Positions 40,463 through 53,865 of a stretch of DNA of 64,000 nucleotides are shown piece after piece. The position numbers and the translations under genes are program-made. The stretch's first letter is position 1, and each line of letters begins with the position of its first letter. The stretch spans positions 7,195,001 to 7,259,000 of the forward strand of contig JAJNNQ010000008.1 in assembly GCA_027886175.1 (NCBI GenBank). Reading direction: 5' to 3'. The stretch comes from Phylloscopus collybita. Its lineage: Eukaryota > Chordata > Aves > Passeriformes > Phylloscopidae. Under the pieces are notes generated by a model. The model saw nothing but the letters and a program-made list of their open reading frames with translations. It was not told the origin of the DNA and did no database searches.

Positions 40463-42562
40463 GTATGGGGGTTAATACTTTTAATTTAGCTTACAGTAAT
40501 ATTTTTGCCCTTTAAAACATCAAAAAGTTAAAAATGCTGATTTCTCTCAGAGCACTTTTAAAGCAGTAGCAAAAATCACTCCTTGGAATTAATTTGTTTT
40601 AATTTCTGGTTCTGTCAGTGTTTGTATGTCTTTGTGGTGGGTTGTATTACATCTCCATGTACAGAGCTCCAAAGCACCGTCTGTGACTTTGGAGCTGGTG
40701 CCTTGAGTTCAGAGCTATGCTGTCAGAGTGTTCTGGGAACTGTAGAAGAGGCTGTAGAAGCCTAATGATTCATCAGGAATTTCATTCTAGAATCAAAATT
40801 GTCTATATAGTGAGATTCCACTCCTATTATTAACCTTAGTGCTGGGCTGGCAAACTGGTGTGGGCACAGCAGAACTGTTCGTAGTATTACTGCACTGCAG
40901 GAGGGCTAATTAATCCAAAAGCACTGTGACTCTGCTCACATTGTGCTGTACTTAATAAAGTCACACTGCATCCAAGCAAGGTGTGATCAGAAGCTAACAG
41001 ATTCATAAAAGGGCAGTTGAAAATATTGCTTCTGTAGATGGGACTATTTCATAATTTTTTTAAGTCCAAAGCATTATTTCCTTTTGACTCAGTATTCAGT
41101 GAGTCAGGAACAAATTGACCAGCATGACATAACTTCCATCTTTTCTGTCAGCTGATGTCAAATCCAAGATGGTGGAACAAGTGAATTGTTTGCTTTTTCC
41201 AGAGGGCATTTCCTGTATTTCTTTTAGATGCCTTAGCAAATGCACTCATCGTCCACTTAGGTAGCATTACACAGAATGTCCAAATTGGAATACCTAAGTT
41301 AATACTTTATGGCACAGAAAATAAAAAATACAGTGTTTGCCAGAGAAAAAACTTAAATTTCTTTTCCATCATTCCTTGCCAAAACCCTTTTATCTAGAAG
41401 TTTGGAATGAATTTGCAGTAGAAGAGCATTGAAAAAACACCACGTAAACAAAAAACCTGCTTACAGGCAAGTAACATTCTGTGACATCCTGAAGTTATTA
41501 GGGATTTTTTTTGTTTCACTTTTGTTCTTTTAAGTAGAAGCTTCTGTCCACAAGTATACAAAAAATAAAACAAGTCCCTTTAAACAAATGAAGTGTGTCC
41601 TTATTTTCAGTTTTCTTTCTGGGCCTTCAAAAATAGATTTCCTGTAAACTAGATACAGGTCTCGAAGATGTGCAACTGACCTTGTAAAGTCTTGAACTTG
41701 TCTCTCTCATCAAAGCCACCTTTTCTTTCTTAATATGCCAAGTTTTTTGCATTCACTTCTGGGTATGTTTTCTGTTCGTGCATGTTACGTCACCCCCGTG
41801 TGCCCTCTCTGCCTTTTGTTCTAGTTACCAATGTTTATCAGAACTAAGGGAAATCAAAGGTACAACACTTGAGATACCAAAAGCAAAATTTGTATCCTTC
41901 TAAAGACAGATGACAACCATACACTCTATATTTAATTATATTCTGCAGCTAACAGTTCCTTCTCCAAAGCACACTGGAAATATTTGTCAAGTGTAAAATT
42001 GAGTGTGATAATGAGAACTGTTAAGTCTCTTTTTCCAGAGTACCTTCTTAAATATCTCCACCTATATATTTTAGCCACTTTAGACATGAAATATATATTT
42101 AAATCCTCAAATACTAGAAATTGCATATAATTGGAATGTTGCATATTATTAGCATTCTTTCAATGGTTGAATGTTTCGTGGAATTGTAGCTTTTATAGTT
42201 TGCCCCACCACATCCCAAATCTGTAACTTTACTTAACAGCATGCAGAGGTTCCTATATAAGGTCATGCGTTAAAAATTACATTTAAGCACCATATGGAGT
42301 AAATATGTGTCCTCCCTTTACTAACCTTAAATGATAAGCCTTAGGAAACTGTTATTTGTCAGTGCTATAAAGCAGATTGCTGCACAGTGGTTTCAATTAT
42401 CTTCAAAGGGTTCTTCACAGGCAGTAATAGTTATATCAAAACCTGAAATTTATTATTCAGGTTCTATGCTGAAGTCTTCACAGTGATTATGTTCCTTTCA
42501 ACAGAATGCTTTTTATGCTGACTTTTCACATTCTTTTTCATCTTTTTTATTATTTTCCCCAG
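40463..42562 (+). other. RPGRIP1L intron 3
   Basis: About 2.1 kb of AT-rich intron. No repeat family or exon recognised. Confidence 0.5.
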
Positions 42563-42858
42563 AATGACCACCAAGTTAATACAGCTTGTTAATGATAAAA
42601 AAAGTCTGAACAGGTTGGTGGCGGCCCCAAGTGGTTGGGTCAGGCCTGGAGCTGGAAGGAAGGATTGAGCATTGAGGAGAAAAAGTCATGAGCTTGAGAA
42701 ACAAAATGAGAGCCTCCCCATCAAACTCCTGTCAGCTGAGCAGCAGCTCCAGATTCCAGGCCATAGACCTTGTCCGTACAGCTGTATTCAGTCTTTTATT
42801 AGCAGTGGTCTCAGTAAAGTCAGGGAGGCTACTGCTATGCCAGAAGACACAAGGAAAG
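42563..42858 (+). pseudogene. RPGRIP1L: RPGRIP1L exon 4, frameshifted
   Basis: Acceptor TATTTTCCCCAG, donor GAAAG|GTGTAA. The reading MTTKLIQLVNDKKSLN matches human MATKLIRLVNDKKRYE. Near 42,615 one G is missing, so the conserved VGGGPKWLGQ stretch is in the +1 frame. A second indel returns the original frame before [20 protein letters not shown] (human [20 protein letters not shown]). Read without correction, the exon hits TGA at 42,666. The last part, ending TRKG where human has PRKG, keeps the length of the human exon closely. This is the longest conserved exon and belongs to the N-terminal coiled-coil region. Confidence 0.9.
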
Positions 42859-44123
42859 GTGTAATTCACATTTATTAAAAACAATGGTATATATCAGTAT
42901 CCCTAATAATAACTTCACTGTATGGACTTTACTAAAAGTCCATACTCTTTTTTATTCATCAGTGGGCAATAATAGTACCTTTCTAGGTGGAAAGATTGTT
43001 CTTTCCCCTTGTTCTTGTATTTACTTATAGCTGTCCTGATAACTTTCTTGCCTTTGAAGTCCTTATTATGAGAATCCACAGTAGTTGGGGTTAAATAAAT
43101 GTACAGATTTGAGAAGACAGTAGCTATCAGGCAAGTTTTTTAATAGTTAGAATCATTGGACTTCCTTAGTGTAACTTCTCTACATATTAAAGGGTTATAA
43201 AAGTAGTATATGAAAAAGTTTAGTGTTTTCATGTTATAACAAAGCTTCACATCTGTAGTTTGTTTGCACATGTTTTTCCTTTTTTAATTTCAAGGTTTGT
43301 TCTAGTCTCTTATGCATGTGTGCACAGCACTGCAGACTTGAAAAATCTATCACACGTGTGGACTTTGAAAAGCAAATATTACAATGCAGCCATCTAGAGT
43401 GGTGCTTTTTACTGTCGAGACTTACTGCTTAAGGCAGTCTCCCTCTCAGTCCTTTACTTACTGTAGTTTCATTTGGAAATCACACTTTCAAACTTTCGTA
43501 TTTCCATAGGAACATTTGTAGAAGTAGTTGTACTCAGTTAACCTGTACACTGAACTGATAATGTATTTTATAAAACACCAACAGCTACAGCCCTGATTCA
43601 AACCTGAGTCACCTGAATTTTCTCCTTAACTTCCAGAAGCTATGTGTCAGGCTGGTGGCCAGTTACACCCTCACACCAGCCTTCATTTTAATTACATTGA
43701 TTCAGGTATATGAGAAGAGCAACAATTCTCATGTGTTTAGACAGATAGATAATGTCTTTGTTTCTACCAGCTTGCCTCTCTAATTTATATGTAGTGCAAG
43801 TTTCAACAATTTCCATATGCCTGTGTTTTTATACTTCATCTTGTTAATTGGGCAGTTTTAGTCCCAAAATCAATTTGTTTGGTTTTTATCTTAACAATGT
43901 AAAAATAGGGTGGAAATATAATAAATTTATTCAGGCCCAGTGCTACCAGATGGAAAAGGGCAGTTTGTTTCTGGGAATACACATCAAATGTTGATACGAC
44001 AGAGTGGGAGGACTTAATCTTGGTATAAAAACAGATCCAAATCTAAGATGTCCTGTGCAGAACTAGGATTGGGACCATATTGAGTAAGGCAGAGATTCTT
44101 AAACTGAAGCAAACATGAATAAT

Positions 44124-44190
44124 TAAAAAAAACCCTAAGAAATCCAAACAAAACCAAAAAACCAAAACAAACAAACAAACAAAACCAAAG
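44124..44190. repeat. A/AAAC-rich tract
   Basis: AAAC repeats in an A-rich stretch, including four consecutive AAAC-type units. Confidence 0.85.
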
Positions 44191-45008
44191 GGAAAGTTGT
44201 CCATAGAAGGTCCAGCTCAGATAACAATGTTCAGGAATTTTGCAGATGTTCTAGTGTGTCTGTCTGTTTTCTGAGGCCTTGTCCAAACCAGAGAGGATTC
44301 TGGTAATTGGAGTACTCTGAATATGCAATTTCTTGAACACATTTTCCTAAGGTGAAGACTTACTAGAAATCTAGTAACCAGTACTCAAAACTTGAACACA
44401 GTAGTATTGTCTTTGATAAGGTCAGAGAATACTTTCTATAATATTCATTAAGTATAGACTAGTTCATATTTTTGTCTTGTGTATGCCATTTTGATCAATG
44501 AGGATAAACCCAACAGACTGGTGTTGGGTTTGTGCCCTCTTTTTTTGAAGAACTGAACTCTTAGATTGCTCAGTCAAACCCTGAGTCTGAGTCTCAAATA
44601 ATTTTTACTGCAGATCAGAAAGCATGCAGGACACTTATCCAAAAATAGAATGCATGGAAAAATTCAGGAGAGCTTGGCTGTCTCTAAGGTATGAAAAGAC
44701 AAAAAAAAATCCAGAAAGAATATGTATACCTAACTGTACCTGCTTTGTGTTTGGTTGCTTTAAAAATACTATAGTCAATTGATCCAAAAGATCTTCAATA
44801 TAATTCTTGCAAAATTTTAGGTATAAGTTCATAGCAAGCAATTTAATGTTTATTTCTACCCATGAATAATTTGGAATCTAGAAATCGTAGAAAATTACTG
44901 GCCTTGTATAAAGGTGGAATAGCAAATTAGGTGTACCTGTGCAGGGCAGCCAAGTCAGGCACACATGCATGCAGAATGTGTTCATAAGAAAGCCTCTATT
45001 AGTTAAAT

Positions 45009-45056
45009 CTTTTTCCTTTCTTCCTTTCTCCCTTTCTTCCTTTCTTTCTTTTTCTT
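45009..45056. repeat. Pyrimidine (CTTT/CCTT) tract
   Basis: Forty-eight bases of C and T only, with CTTTCTTCCTTT repeats. Confidence 0.9.
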
Positions 45057-48000
45057 GCATTTGCAAAAAATTCTTTTGCAAAATTCTACAGCTTTGCATG
45101 TATCTTCCCCTTTTTGACTCTTTCAGCTTCAGACTGTAACCTTCAGTTGTATTAAGGATCTAGTATGGCGTGATCCTGCAGTCCTTACTCGTTTGATATC
45201 AGTGGAAGTTCTCCTTGGATGAGAAATATGTCATCAGTTCTTTAACTGCCTTTCAAGGGAGGGACCCCGTTATTATGTGTGAGCATTCTTTTGTGCATCA
45301 GTGGTGCTACATAAATAATACATCATAATGTTTGCTACTAAATTATTCACAGAGTCATAAGTCTCCCCTATTCAGAATTTCCTTTATATACTTCAAATAG
45401 GTTAAAGAAGTTGTTATCATAAATAATTTCTCAGTCTGTGCCTACAGTGAATTCAGAAAATATTTAAAATATTTTTTTCATTATTTGAAAGTAATCTGTT
45501 TTGAGGAACTTCTGTGCTTCATTTTTGTATAAACACACTTTTTCAAGTACAGTGGACAGAAACCAAAGATACCATCCAAATTCGACATCAACCACCACAT
45601 TTATGTGAAAACTTTTAAGGAGTTTGAAAGTAACGATGCGCTTCAAATTCAGCTAAAAAATCTTTAAATAAAGCCAGGCTCTGAAAAACAGTACAGATCC
45701 TTATTTATGTTTATCAAATTACTTGTATCCAAACCATGATACTTGACCTAAGTTACTATCTATGAATTAAGTTCTGAAAGTATTTCCTTTATTTCTAGTT
45801 TGAAACCTGATAGAAGATACATTAGTGTTTGGGAGTTGCTGTGTTTGACTGAAAAATACTAGGAAATAAAATGAAAAATGTTCACTAGTACATATGTAGA
45901 ATACTGTGTGTTCTATAATTTTGCCACCAGAATACTTTATGGAAGACTTAATCCTCCTATTTTCTGAGTCATGTATTTTTTATGGTGAATGAACAGAGCC
46001 AGAACTTAAAGAGATACATGAACTTTTTATTTAGGAGATTTTCATTAGTTTGCTTTCTTGGGAGTCTTGTAACTGCTATCTAGAACAGTCTGTGTGCATT
46101 GTTCTACTTTACAAATAATCTTATAGGTTCTGTGTAATGCTCATTTTTAATCTTTGTATCAGCAGAGAAGAAACTGTCAATACTGGAATAGTGGAGAAAA
46201 ACCAGGACATCATACCTGACTATGGTATTTTTAAAGCAATAAGGTCATCTTATTTCATCTTTGTAGCTTATGTCTTTGAATTTTGATATTATTAGCAGCT
46301 TTTTCTTGTGTTTTGCAAGAAAACATGTGGCTCTCATCCTGCTATATAGCCATGTAAAGACAGTGTTGAAATTCTTCAGGAACTGTGTGATGCCAAAAGT
46401 ACTGGGCTCCCACCAATTTATTTGGTGTAGCACCATTTGATGGCAGCCTGTTGCTAGATTACTGCCAACCTTTAGGAAAACATTCTTTATTTTGCTACAT
46501 GTTTAAGAAGTCCTTGTGATTGAAATAACTGTAGTTACCAAATACTGAAGCAGCCACAGTTAATCATTTGTCCATCATCAGTAAGGAAGGGAGGTACTGG
46601 TTGTCATGAGTCATATATACACAAAAAATCCAGTAATATTTTAAAGCTGACTTTGCAGCTTCACTGCAGTTTCTGTCTAATGCAGGAGCTGCATAACGGA
46701 GCTGACTTCACGTGCAGCGCTCCTTGAGATGATTATTGTAATGTGGCTGCAATCAGTTTTTCCGTATTTAATTGGAGTTTGTTTGGGGATTCTTTCAGGA
46801 ATGTATAAATCTGCCTTAAGGGACAAACTTGGCCTATGGATTATTCGACTAAACACATTCTAAATAAAAAATTTATCCACAATTAGCTTGACTGCTTGTA
46901 ATTAAAAGATGGCCAAAACCACAGCCTTGTGATTTGATATCTATGGTACACAGTGTGAAAGGTAAAACATTAATTCTAAATAAGATCATTTTGCAAGCAG
47001 GTATCTTCAAATTGCTTAATAACTCATAGTATTTTCCAAAAAATATCTTTAAAGCCATCCCAGACTGCCTTTGTGAAACAGGTATTTGGATGTTTGTGCT
47101 TTTTTTGTGTGTTTGGTTTAGTTGATGTTTTAATGAAAAAGCCTATTTACTTGTCAGTTTTTAATTCCTTTGGCATTTTTTGCTGCATTGTGACTCTAGA
47201 TTTAAATCTATTAGCTATGTTAACTCAATTAGATGTATGTAGATCTATCAGATAGTACTATGCATTCACGTTCTTTTCTTCTCTGCTTGGGACTCTGTGT
47301 CTTGGCCATTGGTGTATTTGTGTTTAAGAACAATTTGGTGAAAAGCCTTTGGCTTATTTTGCCAGACAGGGCAAGTGACCCTGAGAAGTTTGGTGGTGTT
47401 ATGTATTTTACTTGCTTAGTTTTCTAGTTTTGAATATGAGTGGGTAAAGTTTTTGAGCCACTAATCCAGTTAATAAAATACTCAGGACTCCTTAAGAGTG
47501 GTCTCAGTATTGTATCCGTGTCCTGCTCATATGGAAGCAAAGACAAGATGCAAGGGATGTGGTTTAATTAGACCTCAATTTTATTAGCTTAGCCATCTGG
47601 GATTTACTGGCATAAATTTGTACAGTGGAGGTCAAGATCCTTTCTTTAATCATTTCCTTCTGGTGTACGTTGCTATCAGTGCCCCATTCCCACACAGCTG
47701 GTCCCCAGCCTGTTACTGGTTCTCCACTCTGTATGCTTTTAATCCAAATGATAAGAGGTCTGGAAAAGAGATTGTCTCTTTGGTGTACTTCAGACATTAA
47801 CCCCAAAGATAATTCATAGTGTTTTTAAGAGTCACTTTCTCCTAACTTTGTTTTCCATTTCAGACTTTTAAAGCCAGCACAAAGATGAGGTTTAAAGGAA
47901 GGATGGAGTTCATGTTCCTTATTTCTGCAGTTGTGGTAGAAGGCATAGAGCAAGATCAGTTTGCCCATTAATTCATATTATTGCCTTGAAAGGGATATTA

Positions 48001-49726
48001 GTTCCTTTTCTTTTTCTGACTTCTGTTCTGTGGCAATTTTTAATTTATTTTTTTTACTTTTTGGGCACTAAAGAAAATATTACTAAATACTAGTTACTTT
48101 CTATTAAATCTGTATATAACCCCTATTTTTAAGTAATATCAGAATACCTGGGCAGATGCTCAGGGAACAGAATATACCTACCTGGGAGGAAGAAGCCTGT
48201 GTAGATCATAATTTTCTTTGTGACTTCATTTTTAGAAAAATGCTCCTTCCCAGAGTCTTCCTCAAATAACTGTGCCTTGCTCACAAAACCTGAAAAGATC
48301 TCATTGTGCAACAGCAAGCTCTTTTTCATATACCTGGATGCCATGGACATTTCTTAGGCATATTTTAATTAAATAAATAAATAATTTGTGATCAGTGTAA
48401 TGCAATAATGAGTAATTAATTGCACATGCTTTCTCTAGCTCTTACAATTGCAAGAATTGAAATCATCCAAATAAAAAGTAATTTTTTACTTCCGAATTTG
48501 AATAATTTGCTCCATAATATTAGTATCTAAAACCTGTTTAAATCAAATGCTGTTTCACTCACTGTTGAAAAAATAGTTAATGTTGACTGTCAGAAGCTAT
48601 GGAGTTTACATCTGTACATCATAAATTTCACTATCATCTGCTCCTTTTTCTACTTAAAAAGAAAAAAAGCCCCTGCTTAAAAAAGAAAGGAAAAGAAAGG
48701 GCCTTTGAAGGCATCAGACCCCTTTGTTTGATGTGTGGAACAAGATTAATAAAAACGTGCCACTACATTAGCTTTTAAATAGCTAGCATGAGACAGTGCT
48801 GCTGTCTATACTCACCACAACTTTAGTTTATGTAGATAACATGTTTTAGACATATGATAGTTTTAGCATTGAGTTAGGCCTGTTTCTTGGGGAAGATCTC
48901 AGATTTCTGACTGTGTTTATCTTTTGTGTAAGGACAATTAACTGGGCAATGCCAAAACACAATAGCATTTGATATTTTGAAGAATAAAAGGAAAATATTG
49001 CACGTATTCAGCTGGTTTACAGATGTGTAAACTTTCTAGTCCATTCTCTTGCTCCAGCATGGCATTGTGACAGTATATCCAATATGTGTAAAATGGATAA
49101 ATATTGGAAGAGAAAATACCTTTTCAAATGCTAAGGATTTATTTGGGTTTATAATAATTTATATTAGTACAAATTATCTTCAAATCTTGTATTTGTAATC
49201 TTAGAATTGTAAGAATATCTACATAAATACTAAATTATTTTCATGTAGTTAAAATACACCTGCAGCATGTTTGAGTACAGGCCTTCAGGTGTTTCAAGTT
49301 TCTAAAACCCTTTTATTAGCAGAATTTGATATGGTTAAACTATAAGAGGGAATTCCATAAAATGGTATTCTGCTGGCACCAAACACTTCAGATGGCGGAG
49401 AAGTGAATGGAGAACAAATAATCTCTTTAAGTATAGGATGGAGGCTTTTTTCTGTCATGTCCTGTTTTATACAATAATCAGAGATGTTGATGCATTGTTT
49501 AAAGCTGCTGTGTCATCATTCTTATTTACCTACATTCTGTAATGTGAATTATAGAAGAAGTCATTAATTTGGGTACTACATGCTAGATCTTCTCTTAAAT
49601 TTTTGGAATTAAAAAAGCTATTGTAGAAAGCTGATTTGCAAAAAGAGTTCAACTTTTCAAAAGAAAACTAATATGATAATTCAGTTTCTATTTTTAAGAT
49701 CATGATGTATATCTCTTTAAATTTGA

Positions 49727-49835
49727 AGACTAAACATTTGGGACAATGTGGAAATTATCAAGGTATGTAAAACAACTGGTTGAGAAAAGCAGCGCTCTTT
49801 CAGCAGTGCAAGGAAAATTTCTCCAGTTTCAAGAG
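49727..49835 (+). pseudogene. RPGRIP1L: RPGRIP1L coiled-coil exon, frameshifted
   Basis: The 5' part reads RLNIWDNVEIIK and the 3' part KQLVEKSSALSAVQGKF then LQFQE, matching human RSNIRDNVEMIK and [22 protein letters not shown]. Between them 7 bases (GTATGTA) stand where human has two codons, a one-base insertion that puts TGA in the first frame. The donor CAAGAG|GTACTT is present. The acceptor is poor, with no clear pyrimidine tract and only an AG near 49,727, so the left edge marks where similarity starts. Confidence 0.85.
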
Positions 49836-52504
49836 GTACTTGGAATTTGGTCAGTACATTGCTCTACTCATCACATAAGCCAGTGTAAAAGGAAAAAAAA
49901 AATACAGACAGTTCTTGATTTTGAGTCAATACTGAATACATGAAAATGAAACACATATTACACTTCTCTCAGGCTGCTCCAAATGGAAGAAGGATTTTTA
50001 GTCTTAAATTTTTGGGTTTTTTCAGAAGAGTCTAGGAGGCCTTACTGCTTTTATCTGGAAAGTCATCCCAGGCAGATTGTGAAGAATTAACTGAGTTGTC
50101 TGGCTAGTGAGAGAGATTCCTGATGATTTAAATATTGACTTAAATATACTGTTTTCCCTAGAAGGGGTACCAAACACCCTCACTTTATCAGTCTTTGATA
50201 AAGTTAGCAAGGTTTGTCTGGTTTTTTCTCAGATTTGGTTTTAACTCATATTCTTATGTTCATGGAAATTATTTTAGACAGCTACTGTCTAAAATTGTCT
50301 TTATAAAAGAACAATCTTATGAAAGTATCACCTGAACGTGTAATTGCATGGTAGATTCTCTGTAGGTTTTAGTTATACAGCTCTTGCCTGCTTCTTCCCA
50401 TATGTAATTGGAGAACTGCATGTGCATATGGAGGTTGTATGATTGGCAGCTTGGAAATGGGAGAGTTCCTGAAAGTAGAGGAATCCTAACTGCAGTAGAG
50501 CTCTGTAAAGTATCCCAGCCTTATGAGCTGGAAACACCAGCTATCCCTGTAAACTCTGCTGCTCTTACTCTTTAGCATTCTAAATTGCATTTGTGCTAGT
50601 AGATTTTTGTTCCATTCCGTTTTTTCCCTGGGTTGCTTCATTTCTACTTTTTGCTGTGCTTTGCCTTCTTCCCCTCTTTGGTGTAATACCTATATCCTGT
50701 CTGCCAAAGCAGCTCTTCTGTTAGCAGCTCAAATCTAGTTTTTCATAGGGTGAGTTATGTAAATTCCAGGGGAGACGAGTTTCAGGTGGCTTTTTGGATT
50801 CTTAAATAGAAAGTGATAAGTAAACCATTCCATTTTAAATCACATGCAACTTCCTGGTAATTTACAACAAACATTGAGTGCTTTTGCCTCTTTCTTGGCA
50901 GCAGCTGAATGGAAATACCTGTGAAGGACTCAAACTGGTATTTGAAGACATTGTTTCTAATATTCACAGTGACAAGTGCATTTCAGAGAAGGATGAGTGT
51001 TTTCTGTGGCTCTTTTTCGTTAAAACAGAATGGATCCAATGGTTTTCCCATTTCAAATAATTTGAATGTTTGAGATGTGTCTACTCAGTGTAAATGACTG
51101 TAAAATCCAAAATTTCTAGTTTAGATGGCACATAACACACTTACCAACACAGCATGTTCCAGTATTTCTTGGCTTTGCCTTGGCTTTGCCAAGGTGGCTA
51201 GTTTGTTTGTTTGTTTTTCTTCCTATATTGTGTGTTAAAATGGGAAAGAACTTCAGATAAAAAACAGAAGCCAAGAGATGGGAAACAAAACATGAGTCCA
51301 CTAGCGCAGTTGGAAGGGTTAGAGACTTCCAGGGTTGTGATTTTGATAAGAAAGAAAATAAAATATGGAGAGATATGAAGACTGTAAAAAATTATTTCTA
51401 AGGTGTAGTTCATTGAAACCGTTGCAATAGAGTTCACAGGTACAAGACAGAGCAAGAAGAGCACTGGAGAAAGATTGTTGATGAACAATACACTTTAATA
51501 ACTCTGTGAAATAAGACTAACCACTAATATTGTTTATTCTCAGTTATGTTTTCTGAGAAGTGAGAAATGAAAGGTTGAAGATCAAGTTGGTGATTGGTAT
51601 TCAATGAGGTTTTATTTGTTTCTTTTATATTCAGACACAAGTGAACCTAAGCAATTTGTGCAGGATTCAGATTCAGCCCGTCTATTCAACTACTTTGTAG
51701 GAAATAGTATATTGAAAAAGCTGAAGCTAACTTTATTCTGTCTGCAATTAAGCACTATCTATACACACATATGTATTTAGTATAAATTTTCATACACTCA
51801 TTTTATTAAACAGAAGATTGGCTCTGTGCTCTTGTTTAAAGTCATGCTTTGAATATGATTTACATTGAAATTCTTAATGAATGAAGCTTTATTAAAGCAT
51901 TTGTGGAATGTAGCCACAATAGTATTAACTAATATTCTGAAAATAGAGGTTCTATCTGCATTCTTCATTTAATATTAAAATTGGTTAAATGTGCTTTAAT
52001 GTCATCCATTGAAATAAATGAAAATGTAAAAGAAATCAGAAGTCCCTTTTTAAAGTACTACTAGTAGGAAAATAGAACTGAGTGTATAAGGATTATGAAA
52101 CAATTATGTATCTACAATTAAGGGTTAACAGAGCTGTGGCAGGCTCTGTGATTACCATAACTGTGGTCAACATTCATTCTTGCTTGCTGCTGCAGTGTTT
52201 TTTGGTCAGCATGTCTAACCACCATAACCACAGCAAAATCTTTTAATTGCTGAACAGATGTATTTCTTGGTTGTTTTCATTGTGACTGAACTGAGGGTTT
52301 AATGTTCATGGGAGCACCAAGAATGCCACCTTCCCCCAGCCATTCATTCAGTTACTTGGATCAAGAGTGTCTCCTGTTGATCACACTGGGAATATATGCA
52401 CTAAATACTGCCAGGGGAGACCACTGTTGGAATATGCTGTGTTGTAACATTCTACTAGGTGTGGTTTATTTTATTTTTTTATGGATATTCCTTCCTTTTC
52501 ATAG
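49836..52504 (+). other. RPGRIP1L intron
   Basis: About 2.7 kb of AT-rich intron. A short direct repeat TTGGCTTTGCC occurs twice at 51,167-51,190. Nothing else recognised. Confidence 0.45.
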
Positions 52505-52647
52505 AGTCTAAAGAACTTACGGACCAACCATGATGCATTTTTAGCAAAAGGTGATGAATTGAATGAACAACTTAAAGAGGGGCAGTTAAAATGGTTCCAT
52601 CTTCAAAACAAATCACAATCAGTAACTATTTCAGAAGGACAGAGGAG
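52505..52647 (+). pseudogene. RPGRIP1L: RPGRIP1L coiled-coil exon, open
   Basis: Acceptor CCTTTTCATAG, donor AGAGGAG|GTGAGG. The reading SLKNLRTN, HDAFLAKGDELNEQLKE, GQLKWFHL matches human [30 protein letters not shown]. The exon has no internal stop and joins in phase to the preceding exon, whose last codon GAG is the shared glutamate. It ends in phase 2, but the next exon only reads correctly in phase 0, so the join with it is broken. Confidence 0.88.
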
Positions 52648-53800
52648 GTGAGGTTGTGGGCAAGAGCTGGAATCTTTTACTTTAAGTAGTGCATACGGAT
52701 AAGGGGAAAAAAAATGTTGGGTTACATTTCAGTGGAGATGTGAATAGGCCTTTCAAACATACTTAGAAGACTGACCTGGTACTATATATTTTTCTATCCT
52801 ATTCAAAAGAAAAACTTCTGACCAAAATGCTGTTTATATTTCATAGAATTGTGAATCACACCTGATCTCTGTGCCACATTGTCCAAATACTGGTGTTTGG
52901 ACAATATTTGAAGTTAAAGCATAAGATATCATGTCAATTCTGATACTAAGCAAGTGGTTTATTAATAGAAAAAAAAATCATAATACTTGGTTTATTGATC
53001 ATGTATTAATAGTTTTCAGTATTCTTTGAACCTGATTTAATTATAGTGTTACATCTTGCTCAACAGTTCAAGTCAGTCACTTCTGTTTCTTTGCCTAGTG
53101 ACTCTGAAAGACTTCTGTCTTCACTAACAAGTTGTCTAGATACAGAGCTAAACATAATTTCTTCTCCATTTTCTTCAATGTATGAGGAATAAGAGCATGA
53201 AAACTTACTTGATTTTTCTTGCATTTTGTAGCAACTCATATTTACCACCTGCTTTAACTAATGTAAATGTATTTTACGTGAACCAAAAATACCTCATAGG
53301 TATTTTTGCCAAACCTTTAAAGTGTTGTAATGCATGGAGAGTAGATATTCTTGGTTTAAGTATCTCATGTCTTTAAACTATATCCTGCTAAAAAGTGAGT
53401 GTTTTGGAAGCAAGGGTGTGTTGTTTCTATCATGTCGATAATAATATTTCCTATACAAAAATCATGCCCTAGCTAATACTGATATTCACTTACTAAAAGG
53501 GAATTCAAAATGCTCCAGGTTTTTATATTGTTTTGCATAAGACAAAATGTGATTAGATACTGTTGATCAACAGCAACATGCTACTCTCAGCTTCATCTAA
53601 ACATCATGAAAAAGATTTTGGGCCTAATGTAAATCCATATGGATTTATCTTATGAAGCTTCTAAGACACAGTTTTATTAAAAGAACAAGTAATAGTCTGA
53701 CACTGCTTAAAAATTATTTGCTATTTCTGTTCACACATTCATTGTCATTTTCTTTTATGTTGTGCATTACTTGAAACTTCTCTCTTCATTTTAATTACAG
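52648..53800 (+). other. RPGRIP1L intron
   Basis: AT-rich intron without recognisable elements. Confidence 0.45.
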
Positions 53801-53865
53801 GAAAGAGTAAACAATCCAGAAAAGAAAATGAACTCTTGAAGAAAAATTATGATAAGCTGTGTAAG
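53801..53865 (+). pseudogene. RPGRIP1L: RPGRIP1L short coiled-coil exon, shortened and frameshifted
   Basis: Acceptor TTTTAATTACAG, donor GTAAG|GTAAGT. The first frame gives ERVNNPEK and the second ELLKKNYDKLCK, against human [22 protein letters not shown]. One base is missing in the A-rich GAAAAGAAAATG stretch between them. The exon also lacks the IEELQ-encoding 5' part seen in human. If spliced literally from the previous exon it would reach a TAA within four codons. Confidence 0.82.

Larger units (their letters stand above)
42859..49726 (+). other. RPGRIP1L intron 4 with missing exon(s)
   Basis: Human RPGRIP1L encodes roughly 80 residues (about 180-260, from memory) between the flanking recognised exons, including MFTKYGNSLLEEA and a glutamate-rich coiled coil. 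No equivalent was found here by eye. The interval contains an AAAC-rich tract (44.1 kb), a pyrimidine tract (45.0 kb) and otherwise unremarkable AT-rich sequence. The exon may be deleted or too decayed to see. Confidence 0.5.
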
